NCBI GenBank assembly: GCA_016297535.1
Contig: JAEDGL010000061.1
Location: 1-13,052, forward strand
DNA length: 13,052 nt
Reading direction: 5' to 3'
DNA from: Clostridia bacterium
GTDB taxonomy: Bacteria; Bacillota; Clostridia; Christensenellales; Aristaeellaceae
Under the pieces are notes generated by a model. The model was not told where the DNA came from. It saw nothing but the letters and a program-made list of their open reading frames with translations, and searched no databases. The translations under genes were made by a program, and so were the position numbers. Below are positions 6,790 to 13,052 of the stretch, piece after piece. The stretch's first letter is position 1. Each line of letters begins with the position of its first letter.

Positions 6790-8802
6790 ATGCCGATAAC
6801 GGTTGCACGTCACGCCGGGTTTTGCATGGGCGTGAAGCGCGCGGTGGACGGGGCTGTGAAAGCCGCGCAGGAGGGCCGGAAAATCGTTTCCTTCGGCGAG
6901 CTGGCGCATAATCCGCAGGTAATCGAAAAGCTGGCGTCCATTGGCGTTACGGTTATCCACACGGTGGAGGAGGCCGCGGGCCGGGTGGTGCTCATCCGCA
7001 GCCACGGCGTATCGCCGGAGGTAACCCAGGCGCTTGAACGCACCGCTGACCAGGTGATTGATCTAACCTGTCCCTTTGTGGCGAGGCTGCACGATTTTGT
7101 GGCGCGCTACAGCGCGGATGGGTCGCCCGTGATTCTGGTGGGGCAGAGCGATCACCCGGAGGTAACCGGCACCATCGGCTTTGCACAGGGCCCGGTGTAT
7201 ACCGTGCATGATGTGCACATGGCGCAGGCCCTGCCGCAGCTGGAACGGGCGCTGGCCGTATCGCAGACCACCTTTCCCCACGAGCGGTGGGAGCAGATTG
7301 TGCCCGTGCTGCGTGAGCGCGTGGGGGAACTGACGGTTCAAAACACCATCTGCACAGCCACGGCATTGCGCCAGAGCGAGGCCAGAGAGCTGGCCGCCAG
7401 CGTGGACGCCATGCTGGTGGTAGGCGGCAAAAGCAGCGCCAACACCCGAAAGCTGTATGAAACCTGCAAGGGCATTTGCCCGCGTACCCTGTTGGTAGAG
7501 CGCGCGGCGGATATTCCGCCGGGCTTTGCAAATATTCATTCTGATTCCATTGGAATAACCGCCGGTGCAAGCACGCCGGATTGGTCACTTAAGGAGGTTG
7601 TCACACGTATGACAGACAAGGAAGTATTGGACCAGCTTACCACCGAGGAGGCGCAGAACAGCTTTATGGCTGATGTGGAAGCGACGCTGGTCAAGATCAG
7701 ACCGGGCCAGACCGTGAAGGGCACCGTTGTCCAGATTACCGACGACGAGGTGTGCGTGAACATCGGTTACAAGAGCGACGGACTGATCAAGCGCGAGGAC
7801 CTGGTGGACGAAAACGTTCAGATGGGCGACGAAATCGAAGTGGAGGTCGTTAAGGTTAACGACGGCGAGGGCAATGTCGTGCTGTCTCAGCGGAACATCG
7901 TCAATCGCAAGGCCTTTGCCGAGCTTGTCGAGAAGTACAACAACAACGAGTATGTCGAGGGCGTGGGCAAAGAGGTCGTCAAGGGCGGCCTGATCTGCAC
8001 CGTTAACGGCATCCGTGCGTTTGTGCCTGCCTCCCAGATCGCCAACCGCTATGTGGAAAAGCTGAACGAGTTTGTGGGCCAGACCCTCAAGCTCAAGATC
8101 ATCGAGATGGACGAGCAGAAGCGCCGCATCGTGGCCAGCCGCCGCGCTGTGGTCCGCGAGGAAGCGGCCGCCAAGAAGGCCGAAGCCTGGGCCAAGCTGG
8201 CCGAGGGCGAAGTGGTGCACGGCGTTGTTCGCCGCCTGACCGACTTTGGCGCCTTTGTGGATCTGGGCGGCGTGGACGGCCTGATCCACGTGACCGATCT
8301 GAGCTGGGCGCATGTCAAGCATCCCTCTGAGATCGTCTCCCCCGATCAGGAAGTGGACGTCAAGATCCTCAGCCTGGATCCCGAGCGCGAGCGCATCCAG
8401 CTGGGCCTGAAGCAGCTGCAGCCCAAGCCCTGGGACGTGGCGCCCGAGAAGTATCCCGCCGGTGCTGTTGTGGTGGGCAAGGTGGTCCGCATTACCACCT
8501 TTGGTGCCTTCGTGGAGCTGGAGCCCGGCATCGACGGCCTGGTTCACATCTCCCAGTGCGCTGCTACCCGCATCCAGAAGGTGGAGGACGCCGTCAATGT
8601 GGGCGATGAGGTAACCGTGAAGGTGCTCAGCATCGATCCCGAGGCCAAGCGCATCAGCCTGTCCATCCGCGCCCTGCTGGAGCCCGAACCCGCTCCCGTG
8701 GAGGAAGTGGCGCAGGAGCCCGTGTATGACAACGGCGAGGAAGCCGTTGCGGTGGATATCGAAGCCTACGCCGCCAGCATGGAGGACGAGGCTCAGCAGT
8801 AA
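6790..8802 (+). CDS. ispH-rpsA: Fused HMBPP reductase (IspH) / ribosomal protein S1
   Basis: A 670-residue fusion. Residues 1 to ~273 are IspH, the 4Fe-4S enzyme that makes IPP and DMAPP in the MEP pathway. Its cluster cysteines are C12 (AGFCMGVKRAV), C94 (DLTCPF) and C188 (NTICTATALRQ). Active-site H40, H122 and E124 (DHPEV), T161 (SQTTF) and the SSANT and GITAGASTPDW motifs are present. Residues 274-670 are an S1-type protein with four S1 repeats, at roughly 292-360, 375-445, 460-530 and 545-615, and an acidic tail. S1 aids mRNA binding on the 30S subunit. The start 6790 is chosen because GGGAGGA (6776-6782) lies seven bases upstream and IspH normally begins just before HAGFC; the frame is open back to a TTG at 6760. 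The S1 half uses more highly expressed-style codons and has its own internal start site. This fusion type is known in clostridia. Confidence 0.95.
   Translation: MPITVARHAGFCMGVKRAVDGAVKAAQEGRKIVSFGELAHNPQVIEKLASIGVTVIHTVEEAAGRVVLIRSHGVSPEVTQALERTADQVIDLTCPFVARLHDFVARYSADGSPVILVGQSDHPEVTGTIGFAQGPVYTVHDVHMAQALPQLERALAVSQTTFPHERWEQIVPVLRERVGELTVQNTICTATALRQSEARELAASVDAMLVVGGKSSANTRKLYETCKGICPRTLLVERAADIPPGFANIHSDSIGITAGASTPDWSLKEVVTRMTDKEVLDQLTTEEAQNSFMADVEATLVKIRPGQTVKGTVVQITDDEVCVNIGYKSDGLIKREDLVDENVQMGDEIEVEVVKVNDGEGNVVLSQRNIVNRKAFAELVEKYNNNEYVEGVGKEVVKGGLICTVNGIRAFVPASQIANRYVEKLNEFVGQTLKLKIIEMDEQKRRIVASRRAVVREEAAAKKAEAWAKLAEGEVVHGVVRRLTDFGAFVDLGGVDGLIHVTDLSWAHVKHPSEIVSPDQEVDVKILSLDPERERIQLGLKQLQPKPWDVAPEKYPAGAVVVGKVVRITTFGAFVELEPGIDGLVHISQCAATRIQKVEDAVNVGDEVTVKVLSIDPEAKRISLSIRALLEPEPAPVEEVAQEPVYDNGEEAVAVDIEAYAASMEDEAQQ
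7591..7611 (+). promoter_or_regulatory. Internal ribosome binding site and ATG at the IspH/S1 junction
   Basis: AAGGAGG at 7591-7597 is followed 11 bases later by ATG 7609-7611, in frame, encoding M274, the first residue expected for a free S1 (MTDKEVLDQLTTEE). It could allow S1 (about 397 residues) to be made separately from the fusion. The same bases encode Lys-Glu-Val of an IspH helix, so chance cannot be excluded. Confidence 0.5.
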
Positions 8803-8815
8803 GCAACCAAACCCG

Positions 8816-8852
8816 GAAGGCTGCCGGAGGCCCGCTCCTCCGGCCCTTCTTT
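8816..8852 (+). terminator. Rho-independent terminator after ispH-rpsA (first of two)
   Basis: An eight-bp perfect GC-rich stem (8823-8830 with 8837-8844), extended by 8816-8820 with 8845-8849 across a two-base bulge. A T-rich tail, TTCTTT, follows. It lies 13 bases after the stop codon. Confidence 0.75.
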
Positions 8853-8872
8853 CGCAGCGGAACCGGCTGCGC

Positions 8873-8907
8873 AACGCCATGTTTTCGAAAGGAAGCATGG
8901 CGTTTTT
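8873..8907 (+). terminator. Second tandem terminator after ispH-rpsA
   Basis: A perfect nine-bp stem (8873-8881 with 8896-8904) with a 14-base loop, followed by a T run at 8903-8907. It is placed 21 bases after the first hairpin as a backup stop. Confidence 0.85.
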
Positions 8908-8976
8908 GTAAAGGAAAGCTGTTTTTACCTTTTTCGCAGTGATGGAGGTAATGTTTCCAAAAGCAAATGCAACAGC

Positions 8977-9067
8977 GGAAAATGCTCGCCGGTAAAGGTG
9001 ATCATTGAACAAGCGTTGCGCAGGGAGCATTTCCCGGTTTGCAAATCAGCCGGGAAATGCTCCTTTT
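8977..9067 (+). promoter_or_regulatory. Possible attenuator-like switch region
   Basis: Segment A (8977-8987, GGAAAATGCTC) and segment C (9053-9062, GGAAATGCTC) are near-identical, and both can pair with segment B (9025-9034, GAGCATTTCC). B:C is the strong terminator; A:B is an alternative hairpin with one bulged A. This is the geometry of a terminator/antiterminator pair. Against this reading, a candidate promoter for the DUF421 gene lies after the hairpin and I see no clear promoter before segment A. The whole 8803-9148 stretch otherwise holds only terminators and this element. Confidence 0.35.
9024..9067 (+). terminator. Long perfect-stem terminator upstream of the DUF421 gene
   Basis: A 14-bp uninterrupted stem (9024-9037 with 9050-9063), a 12-base loop and TTTT at 9064-9067. 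There is no T-run on the opposite strand, so it acts on + strand transcripts. What transcript it ends is unclear, because two terminators already follow ispH-rpsA. Confidence 0.85.
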
Positions 9068-9095
9068 GCCGCCACCCGGCTCCCTGCCGCATAAT
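9066..9095 (+). promoter_or_regulatory. Candidate promoter for the DUF421 gene
   Basis: TTGCCG at 9066-9071, an 18-base spacer and CATAAT at 9090-9095, with a predicted start about 45 bases before ATG 9149. The hexamer matches are moderate (four and five of six) and it begins inside the T-run of the preceding terminator. Confidence 0.45.
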
Positions 9096-9148
9096 CCCCT
9101 GCCCAACGGCGCATCCTGTCTGGTGATCAAGCAGAAGGGAGCTTCGGG

Positions 9149-9826
9149 ATGCCGGTTCTCAAAATCCTCTTTACCGCCACCACATCCTATGTGGTGCTGT
9201 TTCTTTCCGCCAAGCTGATTGGACACAAGCAGATCGCCCAGCTGGATTCCTTCGACTATGTTACGGGAATCACCATCGGCTCCATCGCCGCCGAAATGGC
9301 CACGGATCTGGAAAACCCCTGGCAGTCCTTTACCGCCATGGTTGTGTACATGCTGCTTACATGGCTGATGACGATGATTGGCATGCACAGCCTGCGCAGC
9401 CGGAAGTTTCTCAACGGCTCGCCCTCCATTATTATGCAAAACGGCAGGCTCTTTCCCAAAAACATGAAAAAGGCCAAGCTGGATCTGAGCGACTTTATGG
9501 TTATGTGCCGCCAGCAGGGCTATTTCAACCTGGAGGATATCCATCTGGCGGTGTTTGAATACAATGGCAAGCTGACCATCCTGCCAACCGCCGCAAGCCG
9601 CCCGGTTACGCCGGAGGATCTCAGGCTTGCGCCTGCGCAGGAGGAAATGAGCACCGAGGTAATCATGGACGGACGCGTTCTGGAAGAAAACCTGCGCCGC
9701 ATGGGACTGAATGCGCAATGGCTGAGCAAGCAGCTCAAGGCACAGGGGATCGACAGCGCCCGCAAGGTTTTTCTGGGCCTGTGCGATTCGCAAAACAACC
9801 TCACGGTATATCCCATGGAGCCCTGA
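9149..9826 (+). CDS. DUF421 / YetF-like membrane protein
   Basis: A 225-residue protein with an N-terminal membrane part of about three hydrophobic segments (~4-22, ~37-50, ~62-80) and a soluble C-terminal part. Family hallmarks are the LIGHKQIAQLDSFDYVTGITIGSIAAEMATD stretch (roughly residues 23-53), GSPSIIMQNGRLFPKNMKKAKL, a QQGYFNLEDIHLAVFEYNGKLTILP block and RPVTPEDL. These match the YetF/YrbG-type proteins of Bacillus and clostridia, which have been linked to spore or envelope properties, but no biochemical activity is established to my knowledge. AAGGGAG at 9135-9141 lies seven bases before ATG. The gene is flanked by terminators on both sides, so it is monocistronic. The family assignment is firm and the function unknown. 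Confidence 0.85.
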   Translation: MPVLKILFTATTSYVVLFLSAKLIGHKQIAQLDSFDYVTGITIGSIAAEMATDLENPWQSFTAMVVYMLLTWLMTMIGMHSLRSRKFLNGSPSIIMQNGRLFPKNMKKAKLDLSDFMVMCRQQGYFNLEDIHLAVFEYNGKLTILPTAASRPVTPEDLRLAPAQEEMSTEVIMDGRVLEENLRRMGLNAQWLSKQLKAQGIDSARKVFLGLCDSQNNLTVYPMEP

Positions 9827-9842
9827 GCGCAGCGCTGTTTTC

Positions 9843-9874
9843 TGCCCCAACCAAATGGTGAGGGGCATTTTTTT
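9843..9874 (+). terminator. Terminator of the DUF421 gene
   Basis: A six-bp stem (9843-9848 with 9862-9867) enclosing an inner ACC/GGT stem, followed by seven T (9868-9874). It lies 17 bases after the stop codon. Confidence 0.88.
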
Positions 9875-9903
9875 CTTGATAACTGCTTCTGGAAGTGTAG
9901 AAG

Positions 9904-9917
9904 TGTTTGCGCTTATT
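9904..9917 (+). promoter_or_regulatory. Candidate LacI-family operator
   Basis: TGTTTGCGCTTATT matches the general LacI/CcpA-type operator pattern (TGTAAGCGCTTACA) at 10 of 14 positions, with the central GCGC intact. It sits immediately upstream of the extended -10, where a bound repressor would block RNA polymerase. The downstream LacI-type protein, or CcpA, could bind it. This is inference from position and partial symmetry only. Confidence 0.4.
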
Positions 9918-9926
9918 TGATATAAT
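9918..9926 (+). promoter_or_regulatory. Extended -10 promoter of the glycosidase-lacI unit
   Basis: TGA followed by full-consensus TATAAT (9921-9926). No good -35 is present at 16-18 bases, which suits a regulated extended -10 promoter. The leader to ATG 9979 would be about 45 bases. Confidence 0.65.
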
Positions 9927-9978
9927 GGCTTTGATCAGCCGCCGTTTGTGGAAAGATGAACAAAAGGAAGAAATGCAT

Positions 9979-11946
9979 ATGAAGCTCACTTTGAAAAACC
10001 TGCTGCCCGGCACGGTTGCCGGGGATGACGTACTGTATCTGCCCGCCGCGGGAGGCGGAATGCTGGTAAACGAAATTGCGTCCACACAGGAACGCTACCT
10101 GAACCTGACAATTACCGTGCTGGAGGAGCATTCCCTGGCCTTTGAGCTGCGCGCCTACGGCGCGGGGGACAAAAGCCCCCGCGTAACGGTTCGCTTTGGC
10201 CTGATGCCCCGTTACCGCACCAACGTCTGCGTGGATTTGAACTGGCTGGACGGGCATGTGCTGTTTCCCGGCCACACAGCGGGCGAGCTGAAGGTGGTGT
10301 GCCACGGCTCGCGCATCGACCGGGGGAGCATTGTCCGCGCGGAGCTTGTCAGCTGCGAGGCCTACCATGACGTTCGCGTACGGCTGGAGGATGTGGAGCT
10401 TAGCCATACGCCCCGCGAGGCTGCCCAGCCTCCCGTGGAAAAGCTGGTGGATGAGATGGGCCAGTACATACCCAAGAGCTGGGCGGGCAAGATGCCCAGC
10501 GTGGATGCGATGGTTGCGGGCATTCGCGAGCAGGCGGCGCTGCCCAACGCCTATCCCTTTGCCAACTGGACGGCATGGGGCGGCTGCGCGGATCAGAAGC
10601 TGACGCAGGGCAGCGGATATTTTGGAAAAATCAAGGCGAACGGCCGCTGGTACATGGTGGACCCGGACGGCTGCGCGTTTTTCAGCGCCGGGCCGGATTG
10701 CGTGGTTTCGCGCTGCGACGGACGCGTGGACGGACTGGAGGGACTGCTGCGCTGGCTGCCGCAAAACGACCCGGAGCTGCTGGAGCCCATGCAGCGCGCC
10801 TGGGGCGAGGTGCCGCGCACGCAGGGAAAAATGATCTCCTTTGAGCGTGCCAACCTCAAGCGCGCCTTTGGCCCGGACTGGTACGAGCACTGGAAGGAAA
10901 TGGTGGTCTGCCAGCTGAAAAACATGGGCATGAACACGCTGGCCAACTGGTCGGATCCGGCGCTGTACGGACGCATGCCGTATGTTACCAGCCTTGCGCG
11001 CTTCCCGGAAACCAGGCATAAAATTTTCCGCGATTTTCCCGACGTGCTCTCGCCCGAATATCAGGAGGATGCCAGGGTGTGCGCACAGGCGCTGATTGAG
11101 CACCGCGACGATCCGTGGATGATCGGCTACTTTTTGCGAAACGAGCCCGGCTGGGCGTTTGTGGATCAGCTGATCATTGCGGACGAGGTGCTGCGCGACC
11201 CGCAGGATACCTACTGCAAGCGCGGGCTGATGGAATGGCTTGAGCAAACCTATGCCGATATCTCCGCGCTCAACGCGGCCTGGCAAACCTCCTTTGCCAG
11301 CTTTGAGGTGCTCCGTCAGCCCATCGAAAAGGCTTCGGCCTTCTCCGCGCAGGCGCAAAGCGACCTTCGCGCCTTCTCCGCCACGCTCATCCGCGCCTAC
11401 ACCGCCATTCCCGCCGCGGCCTGCCGCGAGGTGGATCCCAACCACATGATTCTGGGCATGCGCTGGGCGTGGATTTCCGATCCGGCGCTGGCCTGCGGCT
11501 GGGAGCATTTCGACGTGTTCTCCATCAACTGCTACGCGGTGGATCCCACCTCGGCCATTGAGCGCGTGCGGGAGCTGAACGTGGATCTGCCGGTGATGAT
11601 CGGCGAGTTCCACTTTGGCGCGCTGGACGCGGGGCTGACCGCCACAGGGCTGGAGGCCGTGGCCACCCAGGCGGATCGCGGCAGGGCGTACCGCTACTAC
11701 TGCGAGCGCGCGGCGGCGCATCCCATGTGCGTGGGCTGCCATTATTTCCAGTGCTACGACCAGTTTGTGCTGGGCCGTTTTGATGGCGAAAACTACAACA
11801 TCGGCCTGTTTGATATCTGCCTGCAGCCCTATCACGACATGGCGCAGGCCGTGCGCGCCTGCTCCGGCCGCATGTACCGCATCCACGCCGGAGAGCTTGC
11901 GCCCACGGACGACAGGCCCGGCAGCCTGCCCATGATTGCCTACTGA
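9979..11946 (+). CDS. Cytoplasmic GH-A clan glycoside hydrolase, GH50/agarase-like
   Basis: A 655-residue protein. Residues 1 to ~150 look like a beta-rich accessory domain; ~190-630 form a TIM-barrel hydrolase. The barrel opens with NGRWYMVDPDGCAFFSAGPDCV (221-242), typical of GH50/agarase-like enzymes, then MGMNTLANWSDPALYGRMPY (316-335). The probable acid/base is E389 (GYFLRNEPGW) and the nucleophile E543 (MIGEFHFGALDAG), a spacing usual for clan GH-A retaining enzymes. ATG 9979 is chosen because AAGGAAG (9964-9970) lies eight bases upstream; ATG 9973 would be too close, and 9907 lies upstream of the -10 element. There is no signal peptide, so it probably acts in the cytoplasm on imported oligosaccharides. 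A galactose-containing substrate is a guess from the family; annotation as beta-galactosidase or beta-agarase would be an over-reading. The LacI-type gene follows 33 bases later, suggesting one operon. Confidence 0.75.
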   Translation: MKLTLKNLLPGTVAGDDVLYLPAAGGGMLVNEIASTQERYLNLTITVLEEHSLAFELRAYGAGDKSPRVTVRFGLMPRYRTNVCVDLNWLDGHVLFPGHTAGELKVVCHGSRIDRGSIVRAELVSCEAYHDVRVRLEDVELSHTPREAAQPPVEKLVDEMGQYIPKSWAGKMPSVDAMVAGIREQAALPNAYPFANWTAWGGCADQKLTQGSGYFGKIKANGRWYMVDPDGCAFFSAGPDCVVSRCDGRVDGLEGLLRWLPQNDPELLEPMQRAWGEVPRTQGKMISFERANLKRAFGPDWYEHWKEMVVCQLKNMGMNTLANWSDPALYGRMPYVTSLARFPETRHKIFRDFPDVLSPEYQEDARVCAQALIEHRDDPWMIGYFLRNEPGWAFVDQLIIADEVLRDPQDTYCKRGLMEWLEQTYADISALNAAWQTSFASFEVLRQPIEKASAFSAQAQSDLRAFSATLIRAYTAIPAAACREVDPNHMILGMRWAWISDPALACGWEHFDVFSINCYAVDPTSAIERVRELNVDLPVMIGEFHFGALDAGLTATGLEAVATQADRGRAYRYYCERAAAHPMCVGCHYFQCYDQFVLGRFDGENYNIGLFDICLQPYHDMAQAVRACSGRMYRIHAGELAPTDDRPGSLPMIAY

Positions 11947-11979
11947 TTTTTTCCTGTTCTGTACAAGAGGAAACGTTAC

Positions 11980-13023
11980 ATGAGCGTACGCAAGCACATC
12001 ACAATTTACGATATCGCCCGCGAGGCGCAGGTGTCCCCCGCGACGGTTTCGCGCATTCTCAACGGCAGCAGCACGGTGCGTGAGGAAAAGCGCGAGCGGG
12101 TCAGACAGCTGATTGACAAGTACAACTTTCATCCCAACGCCATGGCGCGCGCCCTGAGCGATGCCCAGACCCGCGTGATCGGCATGATGGTGGCGGATGT
12201 GGGCAACCCCTACTACAACAGCCTGCTTACCGCCTGCGTCAACGCCGCCTACCAGCGCGGCTATGCAACCATGATGTTCAATACCCTCTCCCGCGCCGAG
12301 CTGGAGGATGCGGCCATGGCGCGCCTGCGCGAGCAGCGCGCCGACGCCATGATCATCATCGGCGGACGCATCGATCTGGAAAAGCCGGACCCGGCCTTTG
12401 AACGGCAGCTGGATGCCGCGCTGGAAACCATGCCCATCGTCTCGGCCAGCCGCAGCCCGCGCCAGAATATCTACGGCGTGGCGGTGGATCATCCGGGATC
12501 GGTGGATGTGGCGATGAATTATCTGCTGGGGCTGGGGCACACGGAGATCGGCTTTGTATACACGGGCGCGCAGTTCTACGGCACGCAGGAAAAGCTGACC
12601 CGCTTTCGCCAGAGGATGGCGCAGGCCGGCCTGCCTGTGCGTGAGGAATGGCTGATCCCGGTGCGGGGCTACGACAGCGAATCCGGCCGGGAGGGCATCG
12701 AAAGGCTGATGCAGCTTGAAGACCGCCCCCAGGCGCTGCTGGCGCTGAACGACGTGATTGCGGTAGGCATGCTGCAGGGTCTGTTGAGCCATGGGGTGCA
12801 GGTTCCGCAGCAGATATCGCTGATTGGCTTTGACGACACCTTCATTACCAACGTTATGACGCCCCAGCTGACGGCCGTGGGGTATAACTACGACGAATAT
12901 GCCGCCATGCTGATGGACGCCGCCGTGGCTGCCATAGAGGGGCGGGAGAGTGAACGCGACCGGCTGGTGGCGCCCAGGCTGTTTGAAAAGCAGTCCTGTG
13001 ACAGGCCGCATTCCAAGGCGTAA
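11980..13023 (+). CDS. LacI-family transcriptional regulator
   Basis: A 347-residue protein with the full LacI/GalR layout. The N-terminal helix-turn-helix is at about 8-27 (TIYDIAREAQVSPATVSRILNG), followed by the hinge helix YNFHPNAMARAL (48-59). A periplasmic-binding-protein-like sensor domain (~64-340) contains RVIGMMVADVGNPYYNSLL, NYLLGLGHTEIGFV, ALLALNDVIAVGMLQGL and ISLIGFDDTF. It probably binds a sugar or sugar derivative and represses the operon, including its own gene, at the candidate site near 9904. AAGAGG at 11965-11970 is nine bases before ATG. It is the second gene of the sugar unit and no terminator is seen before the window ends, so transporter or further enzyme genes may follow. 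Family assignment is firm; effector and targets are inferred. Confidence 0.93.
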   Translation: MSVRKHITIYDIAREAQVSPATVSRILNGSSTVREEKRERVRQLIDKYNFHPNAMARALSDAQTRVIGMMVADVGNPYYNSLLTACVNAAYQRGYATMMFNTLSRAELEDAAMARLREQRADAMIIIGGRIDLEKPDPAFERQLDAALETMPIVSASRSPRQNIYGVAVDHPGSVDVAMNYLLGLGHTEIGFVYTGAQFYGTQEKLTRFRQRMAQAGLPVREEWLIPVRGYDSESGREGIERLMQLEDRPQALLALNDVIAVGMLQGLLSHGVQVPQQISLIGFDDTFITNVMTPQLTAVGYNYDEYAAMLMDAAVAAIEGRESERDRLVAPRLFEKQSCDRPHSKA

Positions 13024-13052
13024 TGCCCGAAACCGGCTTTCCGGCGTGGCGC

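Noticed and set aside
8937..8958. GTGATGGAGGTAATG resembling the start of a fluoride riboswitch
   Set aside because: The pairing and pseudoknot elements expected after the GATGG motif are absent, and the downstream gene is not a known fluoride-response gene.
5278..9030. Long minus-strand frames (575 and 481 codons) opposite the two fusion genes, and a similar 418-codon frame at 353-1609
   Set aside because: They are antisense shadows of conserved genes with low-complexity composition, and they run through terminators and promoters of the + strand genes.
11970..11980. AAACGTTAC near the lacI start as a second operator
   Set aside because: Only the central AACGTT is symmetric and it overlaps the ribosome binding region. 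Such a short palindrome is expected by chance.
9913..13011. A 1032-codon open frame on the minus strand opposite the glycosidase and lacI genes
   Set aside because: It is antisense to two well-supported genes. Its product is rich in His, Gln, Arg and Gly with no family motif, as expected from the reverse of GC-rich codons, and it has no ribosome binding site or promoter that I can see.
1..13052. Mobile elements, CRISPR arrays, tRNA or rRNA genes, phage or defence systems
   Set aside because: I looked on both strands and saw no transposase, terminal inverted repeats, regularly spaced repeats or RNA gene signatures apart from the 6S candidate.

Overview
This is a chromosomal housekeeping stretch from a fairly GC-rich Bacillota, most likely a gut-type clostridium. 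The evidence is the rpsD-rpoA-rplQ order, the cmk-plsC-ispH-rpsA order with fused neighbours, a DUF5665 protein beside lspA, AGGAGG-type ribosome binding sites and sigma-A promoters. I cannot place it to genus. Every supported gene lies on the + strand.

Layout. (1) 1-1926: the 3' end of rpsD (S4), complete rpoA, and rplQ with an enlarged L17, closed by an intrinsic terminator. (2) 1933-4978: a promoter, a polytopic membrane protein of unknown role, a DUF5665 small membrane protein, lspA, and an RluD-type pseudouridine synthase; the last three are tightly packed. (3) 4979-5376: no protein gene, but a perfect-consensus promoter drives what looks like 6S RNA, followed by a terminator and the promoter of the next operon. 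(4) 5377-8802: two consecutive fusion genes, Cmk-PlsC (pyrimidine nucleotide and phospholipid synthesis) and IspH-S1 (isoprenoid synthesis and translation). At the exact IspH/S1 junction there is an internal Shine-Dalgarno and ATG. (5) 8803-9148: tandem terminators, then a third long hairpin terminator whose left arm can also pair with an upstream copy of its right arm. (6) 9149-9874: a DUF421/YetF-like membrane protein with its own terminator. (7) 9904-13023: an accessory sugar locus, with an extended -10 promoter and a candidate operator, a cytoplasmic GH-A clan glycosidase resembling the GH50/agarase-type family, and a LacI-type regulator.

Regions 1 and 4 make core machinery: transcription, ribosome, CMP recycling, lipid and isoprenoid precursors. 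The 6S RNA would modulate RNA polymerase, whose alpha subunit is also encoded here. Region 7 reads as a self-contained inducible catabolic unit that may continue downstream. I saw no mobile element, CRISPR array, tRNA or rRNA. I did not find a clearly new multi-gene system. The most interesting features are the paired fusions with an internal S1 start and the hairpin-switch region before the DUF421 gene.
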